The notes beneath the pieces were generated by a model. The model ran no database searches and was not told the origin of the DNA. It worked only from the letters and a program-made list of their open reading frames with translations. From Hibiscus mutabilis (lineage: Eukaryota > Streptophyta > Magnoliopsida > Malvales > Malvaceae), in contig CM033745.1 in assembly GCA_019671005.1 (NCBI GenBank), positions 45,565,241-45,629,240 of the forward strand: a stretch of 64,000 nucleotides of DNA, in the 5' to 3' direction. Below are positions 33,017 to 43,942 of this stretch, piece by piece. The translations under genes were made by a program, and so were the position numbers. Positions within the stretch are counted from its first letter, which is position 1. Each line of letters opens with the position of its first letter.

Positions 33017-36000
33017 TTGTAACACCCTAAAATTGGCCTAGTAATGTTACCACAATATAAACTATAGGCTAATTGAATATATGTGGTAATCAAATTAAAA
33101 GAAGAATGAACATTGGCCATCCTTAAAATCAAATAAGTGAAATTGAACCAAATTGAATTGAAATTAAAACTAGAAGGCATAAATGAAAGGATGAAAATGT
33201 AAACATGCAAAATTCTATAGATTGCATGTAAAATATAAATTAGATTAAGGCCTTGACACATATCCTCATTGGAGGAGAACATGTGCCAATTTGGATGATG
33301 ACTCATTCTAGGGAGGAAAAATAACCAAAAATTTTGTCATCTTCCTCCCCATTATCATCTACCTTGGCCGAAACTTGAGAGAGAAAAGGGGAGAGAAAAT
33401 TGCATGCAAACACCTTCAATTCAAGCTTCTTGATTCATCCATTGATCAAATTTAGCTTGGAGAAGGTTATAATACTTGATTCTAACTTGTTGTAGATTGT
33501 TGAACCTTGAATTGATGATGTTTTATTGTATGAATTGAATTGGATGAATTTTATGCATGTTAGGGTCATGCTAGCTTCAATTAGAGCTTGGAAATTGAAT
33601 GTTAGAAACTAAATTGCTAATGAGATATATGTGTAATTGCTGGAAATTTGAGGAATATGAAAATGAATGAAAATAGTCTTGATTAGGGACTGTTTTGATG
33701 GAGAAATAGTGTAAATATGTTAAATGAACATAGAACCCTGTTTTGAACATGTTGCTTAGTAAAAATAAGATTGAATTGAATAGATATGTTGCTGGAAAAT
33801 GATTACAGCTAATTGAACTAGTTAAATTAAGCAATGGACTGCCTAGTTGATGAATTGGATGTGTAAATGTGATCAAATAGATCAAACTAGGTTCAACATG
33901 ATTATGCCATGTTTTAAGCTCATTTCTAGGTGAATATTGATGGCCTAGACAGGTATGAACATGAACATGAATGGAATTGCCATGTTAGGACCTTGCTAAA
34001 ATGAGTTAGGCAACTAGAAATTCAACCCAGTGTAATCTGCCCAGAATGCTCTGTTCTGGGCAGTAACTTTGAAAAATCACTATAAATTGTGTATAATGAA
34101 TTTAAGGCTGAATTTTTTATGGACAACACCTTTGTATGTCGAAATTCATTATGAGAAAACAGAACCGAACTATGGGTTGTATACTGAAATGTAGAGAAGA
34201 AACACTAGGGACAGTGCAAACTGTCCAGTATACCAAGATGCCTTGTCTTTAAGTTAAAAACTGTATTAATTGGCAAAGAACTAAAATGCACGCCTTATAT
34301 GTTCATAAATACAATTTTGTTAGCTTTCCAACAGTGTAAACCAATTGAAATTCCGACGTATGGAATGAAAGTTATGCATGATTTAGTGACTAGAGTGCAA
34401 GCTGCCTGGCAGCAGTTGTATAGGAAAATGCACATTGTTTTTTGGCAATTTGCAAATTGTCTTGTAAACAGTTTTAGGCCTTTGATTATGCCTTGTTTTA
34501 CATGAACTAGAATGTAGAAAAGTGTAGTTAAGTGTAATGGAAAATATATATGAGCATGCTGCCAAATTTGTGTATGTTATATGCTTGTGACATTGTCTTG
34601 ATTTAATGAGTATGTGAACTTGTTTTGATATGTACATGTTGTGTAATGTGATAGAACCATGAGTAAACTTGGTGGAAGAGGATAGAGTGGATCATTCTAA
34701 AGCCAAGAACAAAGGAGTGTGGATCTGAGACTAGCTAGCTTGGAGTATTGTGAGTGTAGTTATCTCTAGGGTTATGACTAGGTCCTAACCAATGCATACT
34801 TGTTTACATTCTTGAAATGTTAAATGAACCTAATAAGGGAAGAATGACTAGTAATGCATGAAATTTGATCACATCTTGAATACATGTTTTATTTGAATGC
34901 TAAGCATGTTTAAATGGTACATTGGTGCTTGTATGTGTCATGATGCATTTGATCGAATGCTAAAGACTTGCTTGAGATATCATCCCATCTTGATGAAATG
35001 AAACATGAAAATTACATTAAACGTGAGCTATGGCTCAAATGGCCTAAGAGCCTAATATGAAATGAACTTGCTTGATATGATCTTGATCTTGAAACACTTG
35101 AATAAATGGTAAATCGAACAACCTTGGTAGCTAGTTGGACTAGGTAGAAGGGCATGCCTTAGAGTCTAGAGCTCATTGTGTAAGGGTGGACTACGGTCCA
35201 GGGCTAAGGCCCCTATTTGGGGACAGACGGAGAGTACGTATGTGGTCTTTGGCAACAGTAGGAGGGTTGACCAGCACTACAGTGCATCTTGTGGCGACAG
35301 TTGGTTGGAGACTCGATTACCTATACAAACTAAGTACCAAGGGGGTTGTTTAGTGAATAAAAATTGAAATAACAATCCTACATCATATGCTACTTGTCTT
35401 GAATGCCATGAACTTGTATGTTCCTTGACTTGAAAGCATGACTCCTTGATTTCTTGTTTTGCAAGCATGTTGTGCTTGATTCATGGAATATGAATTCTTG
35501 TTGCTTGTACCTTGTTGGCCGAATGTATGATATCCTTAGCTAGGATAATCTTGATGCTTGAAAACCTTAGCTAAGATCACTCTAATGCTTGGAAGCCTTA
35601 GGTCTATACTTGATTAAATGACACATGAAACTTGAAATAACAAATGGTTAGATTTAATACTACCTCACTAAGTACATTCTTGTACTTATCACTCTCATTT
35701 TCATTCTTCCTAACTACATGATAAAGGCTTCGAGTTTGCTTGATCTTGAAGCTTGTTACCTTGAGCACGAAGCAAGTCACACAAGTTTGCCTAAGTATGA
35801 TTTCATACTTTTTTTGTATATCTCTAGAATGGTGGCACTAGATTATATATAATTAGTTGAACATGAATTTTGGTACTAGTATATGATGTCTTGATGGGCC
35901 TATTATGTTATAAACCTATGGTTAAGTATGTAATGAACTTAAGTTTCATGTAATTGAATGGTGATGGCTGCGCATATGATGATGGAATGAATGATCTAAT

Positions 36001-36698
36001 GTTTGATTTAAAGTACCTTGAATCCATTCGAAGGTCTTGCTTAGTGTACATGTCTTGCTTGAAATGAAAATTGTTTTTGATGAACCATGTTGCTTGCCTT
36101 TCATTCGAATGCATCAGAGACTATATGGTCACTCATGTGTGTGTTTATACCATGATGAGTGTGATTGTCGAATGTATAGGTGATTGTCAAATGTATAGGC
36201 ATAAAGAATGACTTGATTGGAAGCTAGTTACATGCAATTAGAATGCTCAAGAAACATGTTAGTAATTTAGGGATAAGATGTACATGTATAAGACTAAGAA
36301 ACAAAGAAATGAAATGGAATTAGGTTGTTTGTTAGTTCATTCGAATGATAGGTATAACATGAAGTAAATTGTATTGATAATGTAGTAACTTATAATGTAA
36401 GTATAATAGGAAACAACTATATGCCCTATTCGAATGGTTAGATTGAAGTAAGAATCAATGGTGAGGTTACTTGATTGCTAAATAAGTAGGGAAACTTGAT
36501 TGCTTGTTCTTGGTTGTTTGTATTGTCCTAGTTAGAATACCTTATGATGATTTGTAATCAAATATGAAGATTGATGGTATGATAAGTAAGTTGCTTGATT
36601 GTTCTTGTATTTTTCTTGTATTGCTTGCCATGTCCTTGCTTTCTTGTTAAGTAACGCTCCCGAGCTGGGTTCCTACTAGCACGAGTAGGGGTTTTACA
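33017..36698 (+). repeat. 3' LTR of element C (3682 bp)
   Basis: TGTAACACCC...GGGTTTTACA. Nearly colinear with 24442-28088 but longer: a segment at about 34015-34075 (GCCCAGAATGCTCTGTTCTG) is expanded, while the tandem repeat near 35535-35605 is shorter. Confidence 0.95.
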
Positions 36699-36703
36699 AT
36701 AAT
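36699..36703 (+). repeat. target-site duplication ATAAT, right, element C
   Basis: Same five bases as 24437-24441. Removing the element and one copy rejoins ...GTGTATAAT with TGTATTTATATT, continuous with the mosaic repeat. Confidence 0.85.
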
Positions 36704-37731
36704 TGTATTTATATTACAAAAAAGATTTTGTATAAATTATTTTAAACCGGAAAATTTGATTGGACACTTTAAATTTGTGGGTTGGTTGAGTGGGTTTTAG
36801 AATTTTCATCTAGTTTTGGAACTTCCATTTCATACTTATTAGAAAACTCTTGTATCCAATGCAACATTGAAAAGTCTTAATTATTGATGATGTATTGGAA
36901 CGAGTTATAGAGATTCGAGACTGATAGGGAAATGACGCATATATATTAGGAACATGTGCCTTTTGAAATGTGAGTAAAGGAGTTGAGAACATCGGTTTCT
37001 AAGCTCTTTAATAGATGGTTGGTACTTGTAGAATTAAATTCCAACTGAAAATATGAAAATAAGTGGTACATTGTAGGTTTGGAGCTCTTTAAGAAGGTAA
37101 CATCGGCTTGATACATTTTATAGAGTTTTGATACTGAAACAAAAAGATGCTTCTTTTGAAATTTAAAATCTATCCAACCCGACAAAGTAAAAAATGTAAG
37201 TAAAGGAGTTCTTATTCTCGGTTTCAGAACTACGAAGTCCAGATTTGGTATTCATGTTATTTTAGACCAACTAAAAAGGTAAGAATATCTAGTAACATTA
37301 CAGGATACTTCCAGATGAAAGAATAGCTTATTGATTGGTAATCTTTTCAACCGCTAGGGTTGATATATGAACAACCACATTTTCCTTATAAATCGTTTAT
37401 GAGGTTTCTGCATACAATAAGGAATGGGGAAAAAATAACAAAGAACAAAAGAATACACTTATGAGAGAAAGAGGGACATTTATAGATATTCTCAATATAG
37501 AAATGTGTGCAATGCCTTCATCAAATCATCTATTTATAGGCTTAAGAACTGCATAATACATTAAACTTAAATTAATGAAAACAATATTCATAATGATAAA
37601 GTTCATATCATGATAGACATCCATATAGATAAAACTTCATACAACATATAGAGAAGTTGGTCATTTTTCCTCCAATTAATATTATATTTCTCCAACCAAA
37701 CACTACAATCTTATGTTCCTACCAAATAAAT
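36704..37731. repeat. dispersed mosaic repeat, first copy (right part) and start of next copy
   Basis: 36780-36970 (GGTTGG, ACTTCCATTTCATACTTATT, CCAATGCAACATTGAAAAG) matches 42660-42830, and more distantly 47090-47210 and 54250-54370. 36960-37395 (TTTTGAAATGTGAGTAAAGG through AACCGCTAGGGTTGATATAT and ACAACCACATTTTCC) matches 44950-45390 and 42830-43235. 37440-37731 matches 45430-45755. No host gene is visible; ORFs in it are not recognisable. Confidence 0.75.
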
Positions 37732-37936
37732 TGATGTGCAATCAGGCAAACGAATAGGAAATTTAAACAAACAAGAACACATGATTTTAATGAGGTTTAG
37801 CAATGTGCTTACGTCCTTGGGGAGCAATGAGCAGTTGTTCTTTTTCTTATTAACTTGATAATACAATTAGGTTACAACATAATGAATATATAAGAGTAAC
37901 CCCGGTACAATATCAGTATATGAGCCATACTTAACA
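37732..37936 (-). repeat. 3' LTR of copia element (205 bp)
   Basis: On the minus strand it runs from TGTTAAGTATGG to TTGCACATCA. It aligns with 41895-42147 but lacks ~50 bp present in that copy (GGATAGATGCTGGAGCGGAG region). Confidence 0.85.
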
Positions 37937-37950
37937 AATCTCCACCTTGA
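37937..37950 (-). other. polypurine tract of copia element
   Basis: The minus strand reads CAAGGTGGAGATT immediately before TGTTAAG. Confidence 0.75.
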
Positions 37951-38024
37951 CGAATATCATGCCCCTTAAAAGATAAACCTAGGAGTTTCTCACACATCAA
38001 AGTGGGTTGGGGTACCATGCTTCT

Positions 38025-38430
38025 CTAGTAATTGCAAACATTCAACAAGTCCAAGCAATGCATGAACTTGTCAGTAGTAACTGGTTTGGTCAACATATCA
38101 GCTGCATTGTCTATGGTATGCACCTTCTGTAACAATATCTCACCAGATGTAATCAACTCTCTAATCTTGTGAAACCTCACATCAATATGCTTTGCACTAG
38201 CATGATACACCTGGTTCTTAGCTAAATTAATAGCACTTTGGCTATCACAATGCAACTGAACTCCACCTTGCTGAATACCCAATTCTTTCATTAGCCCAAT
38301 AAGCCATAAGGCTTATTTTACAACTTCAGCTACTGTCATGTACTCAGCTTCAGTTGTAGATAATGCCACAATAGACTGAACAGTTGACTTCCAACATATA
38401 GGCCCTCCACCAAGAGTAAAAAATACCTAG
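38025..38430 (-). pseudogene. copia RNase H
   Basis: Minus-strand blocks: STVQSIVALSTTEAEYMTVA, then ALWLIGLMKELGIQQGG, LHCDSQSAINLAKNQVYHAS, KHIDVRFHKIRELI and a final DNAADMLTKPVTTDKF. The Glu of TEAEY and the Asp of CDSQSA are kept. A stop sits between the TEAEY block and ALWLIG. It is the last domain of the polyprotein, followed by the stop and polypurine tract. Confidence 0.88.
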
Positions 38431-38541
38431 TTGTAGAGCTTCTATCATCCAAATCACCTGCATAGTCCGAATCCACATATCCTACAACCAAAGGATCATG
38501 TTGCTAACTACCAAATACAATTCCATGTCCTACAGTACCCT

Positions 38542-39340
38542 TCAAATACCTAGTTTAGACATGTATTCATAGACATGACCAATGGCATGAGCTAAATTAG
38601 GGTGAGTACATACCATTGCATACATTAAGCAGCTAACAACACTAGCATATGGAACCTTTGTCATCTTTTCAATTTCCTTATCTGTCTTCGGGCATTGTTT
38701 AGAAGAAAGCTTAAAATGATTCACCAATGGAGTGCTCACGGGCTTTGCATTGCTCATCCCAAACCTATCTAACACTTTTTCAACATAGCCTTGCTGAGAT
38801 AATCACGGTTCCTTGAGCCTCTATCTCTGTGAATCTCCATTCCAAGAATTTTCTTTGTAGCTACTAAGTCTTTCATATCAAATTCCTACTCAATAAAACT
38901 TTAAAACCAACAACATCATGCATATTCTTCACAGCAATCAACATATCATCAACATACAGTAGCAGAAAAATAAAAGAACCATCATCAAGGCTCTTAACAT
39001 AAACACAACAATCATACTCACATCGCTTGTAGCCAATCTGAATCATGTAGGAGTCAAATCGTTTGTACCACTGTTTTGGAGACTGTTTCAACCTATACAA
39101 TGATTTCTTTAACCTGCAAACTAGATGCTCATTTCCAGATTGAGTGAACCCTTCTGGCTGCTGCATATAAATATGCTCCTCTAGATCACCATGCAAAAAA
39201 AGCAGTTTAACATCCATCTACTCTAAATGCAAATCCGAACAAGCTACTAGTGCAAGTACTGCCCTGATTGAAGTATGCCTAACCATAGGAGAAAAGATTT
39301 CATTATAATCAACTCCCTTCTATCGTGAAAAAACCCTTTG
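38542..39340 (-). pseudogene. copia reverse transcriptase
   Basis: Minus-strand blocks: MDVKLLFLHGDLEEHIYMQQ, PEGFTQSGNEHLVCRLKKSL, SPKQWYKRFDSYMIQIGYKR and the intact palm motif LLLYVDDMLIA (39217-38873). The C-terminal part (38775-38542) has SNAKPVSTPLVNHFKLS and PYASVVSCLMYAMVCTHPNL. Frame breaks lie at ~39220 and ~38800-38870. The catalytic Asp pair is preserved. Confidence 0.9.
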
Positions 39341-39578
39341 CTACCAATTGAGCATTGAATTTTCCCCCATCTTTTTTCACAGAGACTTCCATCTCCTCAA
39401 CCATTGCAGCCATCCACTTCCCTTTCTTCTAGATAGTAATAGCTCCTTGAAAAGTAGTTGGATCATCACTGCTAATGTGAAGTGCAAAAGACACCATGTG
39501 TTCAAAACCCAATCTGCTTGGAGCTTTTACATTGGTGTATTAGAACCTCCAAATGTTGAATTAGAACTTTCACATTTC

Positions 39579-40890
39579 TCAGTTCTTACACCTCTCTCTA
39601 TCTCTGGCTAGACTATAATTCTGCAAATCAACTATATTAGAACCTCCAAATGTTGAATTAGAACATTCACATTTCTCAGCTCTTACACCTCTCTCAACTG
39701 TTACTGGATATTGTTCTAAATCCACCAGCACATTGTCTTGGTTCTGCTGCAACATGAACTGCTCATCAAAAATTGCATCTCTATTAATCACTATTTTCAT
39801 TGCAATCGGATCCCAAAACTTGTATCCTTTGATACCTTTCTTGTAGCCTAGGAAGATGCACTTCTTTGACTTTGCATCAAGTTTTGATCTTTCATCACCA
39901 GGTACATACACATAAGTAAGACAACCAAAAATCCATAAGTGTGAAAAATCAACTACATTGCTTGTCCATACCTCTTCTGCAACTTTGCCACCCAAATATG
40001 CCCATGGTGACCTATTAATGAGGTAGCATGTCATACTCACAGCCTCTACCCAGAAGCTTTTAGGAAGCCCTGCATTCAGTCTCAAGCATCAAGCCTCTTT
40101 CAATTAATGACCTATTCATCATTTCAACAGAACACCATTTTGTTGTGGTGTCTTGCATACTAAAAAATGTCTCTGAATTCTATTCTCCTCATAGAATTTT
40201 TGAAACTGTGCATCTGTGTACTCTGTTCCATTATGAGACCTTAAGTACTTGATCTTTCTACCAGTTTGATTCTCCACCTCAACTTTCCACATCTTGAACT
40301 TGGAAAATACTTCAGATTTCTGTTTCAAGAAATACACCCAAATTTTCTTAGAAAAATCGTCAATAAAAGTAACATAGTACATAGATCCACCCAATGATGT
40401 TTCCCTAGTAGGCCTCAATACATCAGAATGCACATAATCAAGAATCCCTTCAGTTTTGTGCTTCTTAGTCGTAAAACTAACTTTAGACTGTTTACCAAGA
40501 ACACAAAACTTACAAAAATCGAGCTTGCAGCTTTTAACACCATGCAACAAATTTCTTTTATACAATTCAGCCATTCCACGTTCACTAAGATGACCAAGAT
40601 GCATGTGCTATAGTTTCGTATTATCATCATATGACTCAACAGAATGAGCTCCACCTACAACTGTACTCCCCAACAGTTTATAGATATTCCCTGTAGTTAT
40701 CTTTCCTTTCATCACAGTCAATGCACCTTTAACAATTCTAATAGTTTCCCTATCCTCATCTATTTTAGGAATAAAACCATTCTTATGCAAAGTGCCCAAA
40801 GAAATTAGATTCTTTTTCAAATATGGTATATACCTAACATCACATAATGTTCTAATAGTACCATCATACATCTTAATTCTGACTTAACCA
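39579..40890 (-). pseudogene. copia integrase
   Basis: The upstream part (40871-40608) holds LCDVRYIPYLKKNLISLGTL, the region before the zinc domain. Then LGHLSERGMAELYKRNLL and FCKFCVLGKQSKVSF give the HHCC domain, and YYVTFIDDFSKKIWVYFLKQ starts the core. The second catalytic Asp appears as His (LRSHNGTEY in place of the usual DNG). PQQNGVLLK then shifts frame where the catalytic Glu should be; the C-terminal SFWVEAVSMTCYLINRSP and VWTSNVVDFSHLWIFGCLTY are at 40085-39860. Inactive. Confidence 0.88.
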
Positions 40891-40910
40891 ATACCAACAA
40901 TAGTGCAACA

Positions 40911-41870
40911 TCAATCATCACCTAAATAGACAGAACCAGAATTAACTAACATGTATGTCAAAAACCACTCCATATTAGGCGTTATATGATAAGAGCATCC
41001 TGAATCAAGAATCCATGCATCCGTGAACTGAGTCATTGAAATAAAAAGCATATCACCATAACTGCAATCCGAATTATCATTCTGCACCACATTCACAGTC
41101 TTGGATGATGCATCATGTTTATCATTTGTCTGCCGTTTGAACTTTGGACAGTCTTGCTTCATATTTCTTGGCTCCTTGCACTTGTAGCAATGAATCGTCT
41201 TTTTTCCTCTAGACTTTGATCTAGAATTTCGTGTTCCATAACCCTCATTCTCTGACTTCCTTCCACATCCTTGATTACCCTTAATATATAAACCATTAGA
41301 ATGAAAGCTTTCCCTGCATTGCTGGTTGTGTGCCAATAAAGTTGCAGTAATCTCTTCAACTTTGATAGTTTCTTTCCCATAAGTAAGAGTAGTCACCATG
41401 TTGTTAAGAGGAAGGCAATGAACACAACATAATCATTGCTCTATCTTCATCCTCAATCTTCACATCAAGTTGAGCCAAATCAGTGATTATTTGATTGAAG
41501 ACATTCACGTGTTGTGCCAAATCATGACCTTCTTGCATCTTCACCCCATACAACCTCTTATTTAGATACAATTTATTTGTTAGAGATTTGGACATAAATT
41601 GACTTTCCAATTTCTTCCATATTTTTCTGGAGACGACTGATCCATTACGTGATACATAATCTCATCGGCCAAACATAACCGTATGGTTCTAGTTGCTCGC
41701 TGCTGCAGTTTTTCTCAATCTTCATCCTCTATCGATGCTAGTTTTTCAGATCGCAAAGCCTTTAAAATCCATTGCTGCGCTAACAGATCCTTTACCCTCG
41801 TCTATCACAATCCGAGGTTACCCTTACAATTGAATTTTACCAGTTCAAATTTTGCACTGGACATAGCCAT
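40911..41870 (-). pseudogene. copia gag and protease
   Basis: The minus-strand ATG at 41870 (MAMSSAKFELVKFNCKGNLG) starts gag; stops interrupt 41810-41640. KLESQFMSKSLTNKLYLNKR and LAQHVNVFNQIITDLAQLDV follow (41610-41404), then VTTLTYGKETIKVEEITATL. The knuckle at ~41150-41190 reads CYKCKEPRNMKQDC, with Asn in place of the zinc-binding His. The protease site AWILDSGCSYHITPNMEWF at ~40960-41010 keeps its DSG. Confidence 0.88.
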
Positions 41871-41875
41871 CTCAA

Positions 41876-41893
41876 CCTGAAATATAATGCCAC
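41876..41893 (-). other. degenerate primer-binding site of copia element
   Basis: The minus strand after LTR end ACA and AG reads TGGCATTATATTTCAGGT. It has the frame of a Met-tRNA site (TGGTATCAGAGC) with several substitutions. Confidence 0.5.
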
Positions 41894-41894
41894 T

Positions 41895-42147
41895 TGTTGT
41901 GCAATTAGGCAAACGAACAAGAAATTTAAACAAACAAGAACATAGAATTTTAACGAGGTTCAGCAATATTCTTACATCCTCGGGGAGCAATGAGCGGTTG
42001 TTCTTTTTCTTATTAACTTGATAATACAATTAGGTAATAACATAATGAATATATAAGAGTAACCCCAATAAAATTACCAAAATACCCCATACCGTACAGC
42101 TCCGCTCCAGCATCTATCCTTTATTAGTATATGAGCCATACTTAACA
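41895..42147 (-). repeat. 5' LTR of copia element (253 bp)
   Basis: On the minus strand it runs from TGTTAAGTATGG to TTGCACAACA. It shares TATACTAATA and GGGGTTACTCTTATATATTC with the other LTR. Confidence 0.85.
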
Positions 42148-43255
42148 TAAACCAACTAAAAGTTGCGACATTTTACATTTTATGTTAAACAAGGAAAACA
42201 GCCAAAGAGCAACGCACATCAACTACTTAAAGAATCCGCTCTGCTTTTCCAAGTAGAACCAAAGCAACAAACAGTAGTATTTTGGGTAATCTTTTTTGAA
42301 ATTCTTTGAAAATACTCTATCTACTATTGTGCATTACAAAAATAACGGCTAATCATAACCTTTCAAATACCAATGTTTGTCGACACAAGAAACCTAAAAA
42401 CAACACTTCTCCCGGATCTATAAAATGAAGTCTTTGTATTTTAGTCATCGCCACCAATACTCCTAATATAATATTGTAGAGAATCAAACTGAAAGGGAAA
42501 AAAATACACCACTCGCATAATCAGGATATGAAACTACGGACCATGGATACTCCTATTTATAATAGAAAAAAAGATGCCCGATGTTTATAATACCATACTA
42601 TTAGAAAAATGATTTTCAAAAAATGGTATTAAACTCACAATCTTAAATGTACAAATTTAATTTATGGGTTGGTAGAGTTAGTTTCGAAACTTCCATTTCA
42701 TACTTATCTGAAAAATGGTACCCAATGCAACAATTGAAAAGATTTATCCACTGTTGACATATTAGAACGAGTTACAGAGATTATAGGCTGATAGAGAAAA
42801 TATGCATATATATTGGGAACATGCGCCTTCAGTACACCAATTTCGGAGCTTTGTAATAGTTGTTCGGCACTAGTAGAATTAGATTCCAACTGAAATAATG
42901 AAAAATTATGCAACATTCTAAGTTGGGATCTCTTTGATGACATAACATCAGTTTGGAACAGTTTATAAAGTTTCGGTACTAACACTAAAAAATGTGTCTT
43001 TTAAATTTTGAAATCCTTCTAACCTGGCAAAGTCATATAGGTAAGCAAAAGAGTTCTTTATATCGGTTTTGGAACTACTAAGTGAGGTTTTGATATTGAT
43101 ATTATTTAAGACCAATTGAAAATGTAAGAATATTTAGTAACATTATATGTTTTATACTTCTAGACGAAACATGAGCTTATTGGTTGGCAATCTTGTCAAC
43201 CGCTAGGGTTTAAATATGAACAACCACATTTTCCCTATAAATATCGCCACTATAT
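42148..43255. repeat. dispersed mosaic repeat, second copy
   Basis: Continues 37731 across the copia insertion. 42160-42600 matches 24095-24441 and 45760-46145. 42640-43235 matches 36780-37395. It ends with ACAACCACATTTTCCC and a TATAAATA box, and is followed by the E2-like sequence instead of the block that follows the other copies. Confidence 0.75.
43236..43243 (+). promoter_or_regulatory. possible TATA box upstream of the E2-like sequence
   Basis: TATAAATA lies 23 bp before the reading frame and 242 bp before ATGGCAGAAG at 43478. The conserved mosaic block ACAACCACATTTTCCC ends here in several copies, so this may be an original promoter edge. Position is the only evidence. Confidence 0.3.
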
Positions 43256-43258
43256 GTT

Positions 43259-43942
43259 TTGCATCGTCTACCCCATATTAAACTGATATCCCGCATAGAC
43301 ATGTCTGTACGGGTGCTTTTTGTTATTCAAAGACAAATGTGTAATGATGCTTGGCAGGTTCATCAAGTAGCCCCTTATCTTCTTTCTGATAAACATCTCT
43401 ATCATAGGTTACATAGTTCTTTAATTGTAAGCTTTGCTTTTCATAAATATTTTAATTATCATTATTATTCTTTAGTAATGGCAGAAGTTGATGGATCTCC
43501 ATATCATTATCAAGTTCGAATGGCTGCACCTGCTGGCAGCCTTTATGAAGGCCATGAATTTGACATTTCCATTATCTTCCCACTTGACTACCCTCACTCT
43601 CCTCTTAGGGTAATTAACCTGCCAAGATTGTTGTTTTATCTTGGTCATTTTTTTACACTGCAGCAATTAATGGATAACGATTTTATGTCTTTGTAGATTG
43701 TTGTTAAATTTGAAGGCGATTTATTCCACCCAAACATTATTGAGTCTGGCGCCATTATGTTGGCCATCCTACATGAAAGTTGGAGCCCTTGTATTAGAGT
43801 TGTGGACATTTTTGAGGCTATAATGGATTTGTTGTGTACTTCAAACATAGACGTTCCTCACCCTAATTGTGAGGGTGTTGTTTTAATTTACAAGAGGAAT
43901 CCCCGGCGCTTTGCAAAGTATGCAAGGAAGATTATGAGTTGA
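43259..43942 (+). pseudogene. ubiquitin-conjugating enzyme E2-like sequence, catalytic Cys replaced
   Basis: E2 enzymes carry ubiquitin as a thioester on a Cys. Here a first exon (frame open from 43259; ATG at 43478) gives YHYQVRMAAPAGSLYEGHEF and DISIIFPLDYPHSPLR, the beta-sheet of a UBC fold. A phase-0 intron with GT at 43610 and AG at 43696 joins to IVVKFEGDLFHPNIIESG, ending KYARKIMS and a TGA at 43940. The HPN tripeptide (43727-43735) is kept, but the active Cys of G-x-I-C-L is Met (GAIMLAIL; codon 43757-43759), and the downstream WSP is intact (HESWSP). The usual N-terminal helix is not recognisable upstream. Either a decayed copy or a UEV-like, Cys-less variant; because a second broken copy exists and repeats surround it, I favour pseudogene. 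Confidence 0.65.

Larger units (their letters stand above)
24442..36698 (+). mobile_element. element C: full-length Tekay-type Ty3/gypsy retrotransposon (12,257 bp)
   Basis: All landmarks are present: duplication ATAAT, 5' LTR (24442-28088), Met-tRNA primer site, gag, protease, RT, RNase H, integrase, chromodomain, polypurine tract and 3' LTR (33017-36698). Domain order PR-RT-RH-INT with a C-terminal chromodomain places it in the chromovirus branch; the ~3.65-kb LTRs point to Del/Tekay. The two LTRs differ at only 3 of about the first 145 positions, so it is the youngest large element here, yet its genes hold many stops. It interrupts the mosaic repeat. Confidence 0.93.
37732..42147 (-). mobile_element. 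full-length Ty1/copia retrotransposon (4416 bp), Tork/Tnt1-like
   Basis: Minus-strand order is LTR (42147-41895), degenerate primer site, gag, protease, integrase, RT, RNase H, polypurine tract, LTR (37936-37732). Integrase before RT is the Ty1/copia arrangement. Flanks are TAAAT (37727-37731) and TAAAC (42148-42152), a 5-bp duplication with one change. The unoccupied equivalents ACCAAATAAACCAAATAAG at 24075 and 45749 confirm both ends. The gag and integrase text resembles the Tnt1/Tork group. Confidence 0.9.

Noticed and set aside
43408..43475. An additional intron in the E2-like sequence (GT at 43408, AG at 43475)
   Set aside because: Splicing it would shift the frame to a stop a few codons later, while the unspliced reading is open.
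43472..43848. Minus-strand ORFs opposite the E2-like sequence
   Set aside because: Shadows of the plus-strand coding frame with no protein similarity.
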